Part shown: piece by piece, positions 60,441 through 64,000 of the stretch
How the letters are laid out: every line of letters starts with the position of its first letter
How positions within the stretch are numbered: the first letter of the stretch is position 1
Source of the DNA: Castanea sativa
Taxonomy: Eukaryota; Streptophyta; Magnoliopsida; Fagales; Fagaceae
DNA length: 64,000 nucleotides
Assembly: GCF_040712315.1 (NCBI RefSeq)
Contig: NC_134015.1
Coordinates: forward strand, 21,887,614-21,951,613
Direction of reading: 5' to 3'
Made by a program: the position numbers and the translations under genes
Notes under the pieces: model-generated
Databases searched by the model: none
The model's input: only the letters and a program-made list of their open reading frames with translations
Told to the model about the DNA's origin: nothing

Positions 60441-61283
60441 GTCAACTTGTGAATGGTAGATAATAAAGTAGCATTAGTGATGTTAATTCAATTGTTTGTA
60501 AGAAATATTGTGTTTGTAATATTATTTGAGAGAGAGAGAGAGAGAGAGATTTTAAAGGCAAGAAGGGATAGGGTGGAAGGAAAAAGAAAAGGCATGGGAG
60601 ATGCATGGAAGAGCATGAAAGGGGAGGCAAAAAAGAGAAAGGAATAAGGGGGGTTCACTGTAACTGTCCCACCTCTTGGAGAGCTCTCAAATCATCATCA
60701 TTACAATCCCACATCCCTCCCCAATTTTAGTTGTTTTGTTCTCTTTCTTCATTCTTCTTTTTCTCTCTTTTTCCCATTTCTTTAATTACTAGAACTTCCA
60801 AGTCGGTATCCCATTAGTTATCACAGCTGTTTTTTTTTTTTCATTAATTATTATTTTCTATATTGTATTGTTAATCTTAGAATCCAAAGTTTCAAGGTAC
60901 CTTGTGTTGTCAAAGGACGAAGAATAAAGAAGTTTGATTTTGAGATCTACAAATACTATGAATTGTTCTTGTTTTCACAACTTATTAACCAGAGAAATTG
61001 AAATCCACTACTTGGTCAAAGCCGCCTTCGAAGTTTGAAGTTGAATACATGCGGAACCAAGGGAAAAAAAAAATTGGAGAGAAAAGAAAAAAAAAACTTT
61101 AATAAATTTAATATATCTCATTTAATTGGTAACGATCATATTAGACATAAAAATTTGTCTAACTTTTCAATTTCTTCATTAAAATTTCAAAAGTAACAAT
61201 AGTGTCTTAAATAATGTAAATGATCCAATTTTATTCATACACTAACCCAATGTTGATTTGTCCTTTTTTTAATTCTATAATTG
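60441..61283. other. Gene-free interval with GA tract and poly-purine
   Basis: A GA microsatellite lies at 60528-60550, followed by a purine-rich stretch to 60655 and then a pyrimidine-rich stretch (60730-60785). The purine/pyrimidine pairing gives open frames on both strands, which I do not read as a gene. The pyrimidine-rich part resembles a plant leader, but no coding exon follows within the window. Confidence 0.45.
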
Positions 61284-61375
61284 GGGTTTTGGGGGAGAGA
61301 ATTTAAATCTAAAACGTCTCCATAAAAATTACAAGAAATACCAATTGAACTACAAGACCCCCAACAATGTTGATG
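61284..61375 (-). mobile_element. tRNA-derived SINE
   Basis: On the minus strand GTAGTTCAATTGGTATTTC is a well-preserved A-box region, followed by TTTAGATTTAAATTC (B-box region, degenerate), CTCCCCCAAAACCCCAATTA and a short A-rich tail. The C-rich 3' part is characteristic of this plant SINE type. Confidence 0.65.
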
Positions 61376-61724
61376 CGTCATTGCGATGTTTACATGTACA
61401 ACAAAAGAGGTCTAGTCCCTGTATGCACAAACTACCAAATATGTTTGATGTTTAGCTTATGAGAAAATGTGAGAAAACGCAATGATATAGAAAGGGTTAT
61501 AAATCTATTTTCTTTTTGTGCTGAAGTTTCTATTAAATATTTTGTATATCCAAGTATGCTGTAATACAAGTTTGATTTGACTATGGTAGTGGAAGAATGT
61601 TATTTTATCTTACTTTGGAAGTGGAAGAGTGTTATTTTCTCTTTAGTAGAGATAGAGTAAAAGAAACAATAGTAAACAAGTGAAGAAAAGTATTGTTAGT
61701 TGGCTCGATCAATTGAGATTGATG

Positions 61725-61895
61725 TCAATGAGTTGGCTCAAGCAATATGTTAGCTAGAAGAGTTTCAGGCGAAACTCTTTGTCTAAAATTTCGATGAGTT
61801 GACTCAGGCGAGACGTTAGGCAAGTTTCAAGTGAACCTCTCTATCTAGATATTCTAATAAGTTGGCTAAAGCGAATTTTAGGCGAATTGTGCATA
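61725..61895 (+). repeat. Decayed tandem repeat, three units
   Basis: Units beginning GAGTTGGCTCAAGC, GAGTTGACTCAGGC and AAGTTGGCTAAAGC follow at 60-75 bp spacing, each followed by a TTTCAGGCGAA/TTTCAAGTGAA/TTTTAGGCGAA phrase. Confidence 0.65.
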
Positions 61896-63415
61896 TTAGT
61901 GGCTTCTACAGAATTTATGGCCAAGGAGTTGCACCACTTGGCATTTAAACATTTGTAAACGTATGAAGATTGTTTGTAATTATTTTTTAACTGTTATATA
62001 ATACTCTCTTTTTTTGTGACTTTCCATGGTCAAATTATGTGGTTCAAAACTCTCACTATGATTATTACAACGAAACATTGATTTATTTTATAGACCTAAA
62101 AATGTGGGTCTTCTCTGAAAGTGCTATTAGTAGAACCTAATATATTTCAACAAAAAAAAAATCTTGATGTGCTATATTTTATTGTAAACATATACAATTT
62201 AAAAGTCTACTGGACTTTTTTCTTTTTTACCAGAAATATGAAATTTCATTGAATAGAAGGAATTAACTATCACCTAGACTTCTGTCACTTCTCAAACTTT
62301 CCCATCAAACTACAATTTTGCCATATAGGTCTTACATTTTAAAAAAAAAAAATTATATAGATCTTACAAATTGATGTGTTATTAATCACAAAAAATATTT
62401 GAACACTTATTTATGTTATTTTATTGAGATAGCACCAATCACTCACATGAAGTTATAAGATATTTGTAATATCTTTAGCCGTTTTCTTAAACACTTGACT
62501 CACGCACATTGCAATGGATTTTTTTTTTTTTTTTTTTTAAGTCCTCCAACACGTCTTGAAAGGGCTCTCCCCAATCTCGCTCTCTCCAAATTAGTTTTTA
62601 TGATTTATCCTCTTTTTTTTTTCTCCCTTGTACTATTACTTTATGCTTGTGTGATCTACGTATCTCTCTGTCGGTGTCGACCAGAAGCTTAAATTAGATA
62701 TTTGATTTTTTTTTTTTTTTGGGTCAAGTTTTATACTTTTATTCCTGAATATTACGTAATCTCAAGAGTGACTGAAAAACAAAACAAAAACAAAGAGACA
62801 AATTCGAAATCGCCGTCTGGGTAGCTTTATTTTAAGTATTAGATTCCAACTTGATTACAATTATTTAAAGCGCAACCGGCTTTGGGAAATGAATATACTA
62901 TTTTGGCCTAATGGAATTGGATTATGTTTGATGTAAACATTTAAAATGAAGGAGCGTTTAGAAAAATAATAATAAATAAAGCAAACATTTGATATCAAGA
63001 AATTTAGATATAGATGACCATGATGATTTCATTATATTAGAGACCTCAATCGAACTAGCCTATTAGCATGCGTACAAGTGTAGCCTTTTCATATCTTTAT
63101 TCTTCTTCTTCTTCTTTTTTTTATAATAAGAAAAAAAATTCCCTTTCTTCTCTTTATCTTAAATAATAATAATATTATTTTTAAAAAATTCTTATGGCCC
63201 GTGCAAACTACAAATACTAGAAGAGTAGAAGGGTGCCTAGATAGTGAAAGAAATGTATTACTAGTCCTTGTTAAAAATGGAGTTTTACTGTTTCACACAA
63301 TATCCATACTTTTATATCTGATATTCACATTTTACTTGTATGAAAGAATACATTGTTAAATGTGAAAAAAACACAAAATCAAAAAACAATAACAAACCAT
63401 AATTGAAGAGCTCAA
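61896..63415. other. Gene-free, AT-rich interval
   Basis: I see no gene, RNA gene or clear element. Homopolymer tracts occur at 62341-62351, 62519-62538 and 62709-62720. Confidence 0.5.
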
Positions 63416-63423
63416 CTAACAAG

Positions 63424-63725
63424 GTAAGGTGTGATATTGAAAAGAGGTTTATCACTTGCTCTGCGATATTAACTGCCGCATGTAGTTTTGGTGTTGGCGT
63501 GTGAGTGTATTCTCTTATCTCATCCCCTTCTCCTATATGTGTGTGTGTGTTTCTCAAAAAAAAGATACTCAATGTTGTTGAGTTGTCCTACATTAGTAAG
63601 ATGTGATATTGAGAAGAGATTTATCACTTGCTCCGCGATGCTAACTACCGCATGCAGTTTTGATGTTAGCGTGTGAGTGTATTCCCTTATCTCATCTCAT
63701 TCCCCTATATATGTGTGTGTGTTAA
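63424..63725 (+). repeat. Tandem duplication, about 169 bp
   Basis: Two copies start AAGGTGTGATATTGAAAAGA (63425) and AAGATGTGATATTGAGAAGA (63599 region) and run through TTTATCACTTGCTC, CGCGAT, CCGCATG, AGTTTTG and GCGTGTGAGTGTATTC to TATGTGTGTGTG followed by an A tract. They are about 90 percent alike by eye, and both end in a GT/TG tract plus A tract, as retroposon copies would. Confidence 0.75.
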
Positions 63726-64000
63726 AAAAAAAAAAAAAAAAAAGCTCATCTAACAAACGTGAGGCATGATGTCAAAAAAAAAAAAAAAAGTGTACTCAAG
63801 GTAAATGTGATCCTTTACCGAAAGGTCTACACTCTTCAATATTAACGGATGCATACACCTGTTATAACTTCTTTAAATGCATAACGATCTATGGATCGTG
63901 GTTTGTGTATCACTCTAGATAACAAATGCTTGTAATCCACATAAAGGACGGTAAATAAAACAGGGAGAATCCTGTTCGTAGTGAGTAACAAATAAATCCA
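63726..64000. other. Window end, nothing recognised
   Basis: After two A tracts (63724-63742, 63774-63788) the sequence is of ordinary complexity, with no gene or repeat I can name. Confidence 0.4.

Noticed and set aside
60441..60660. Possible gene or miRNA precursor in the GA-rich stretch
   Set aside because: Open frames on both strands come from the purine-rich tract; I recognised no known miRNA sequence and no convincing foldback.
63424..63725. CRISPR-like direct repeats
   Set aside because: Only two long copies, no regular short repeats with unique spacers, and the DNA is plant nuclear.

Overview
The window is nuclear DNA of a plant, most likely a woody eudicot. The supporting signs are multi-exon genes with GT-AG introns (one of about 4.1 kb), AT-rich intergenic DNA, plant-type Ty3/Gypsy, MULE, Helitron, LINE and SINE sequences, and nuclear genes for chloroplast NDH subunits. 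The species cannot be read from the sequence; a rosid tree is a guess.

Layout. 1-2340 is the 5' part of a minus-strand Ty3/Gypsy element (LTR, primer binding site, gag, start of protease), broken by stops and a deletion. 2427-8310 is a three-unit tandem array of about 1.34 kb per unit, carrying decayed RNase H-like exons; a complete non-autonomous MULE with a perfect 9-bp target duplication sits in unit 2. 8.3-13.2 kb is repeat debris: a LINE endonuclease fragment, a hAT-like MITE, small tandem repeats and a good non-autonomous Helitron candidate.

Five protein-coding genes follow: (1) a TMEM214/DUF2359-type membrane protein, +, 13833-19838; (2) ndhL/CRR23, a thylakoid NDH subunit, -, 21593-22926; (3) a plastid-type ARM-repeat protein, +, 24504-34977; (4) a CRR3-like NDH factor, +, 36354-39029; (5) an ANTH-domain clathrin assembly protein (PICALM/AP180 type), +, 47719-57931. 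I built each model exon by exon; every junction keeps the reading frame, and the first, second, fourth and fifth have lengths that agree with the Arabidopsis relatives as I remember them. Gene order combines neighbours that in Arabidopsis lie in two or three places (At1g70760/At1g70770, At1g23170/At1g23180, At2g01590/At2g01600; from memory), so the window probably keeps an older linkage. Two unrelated genes for the chloroplast NDH complex, ndhL and the CRR3-like gene, lie within 18 kb of each other.

The rest (39-47.7 kb and 58-64 kb) is gene-poor and holds SINE remnants, MITEs, microsatellites and short tandem duplications. I found no wholly new system. The most unusual structures are the exon-bearing tandem array with its nested MULE, the minisatellite in the large intron of the clathrin-adaptor gene, and a SINE that seems to be split by another element.
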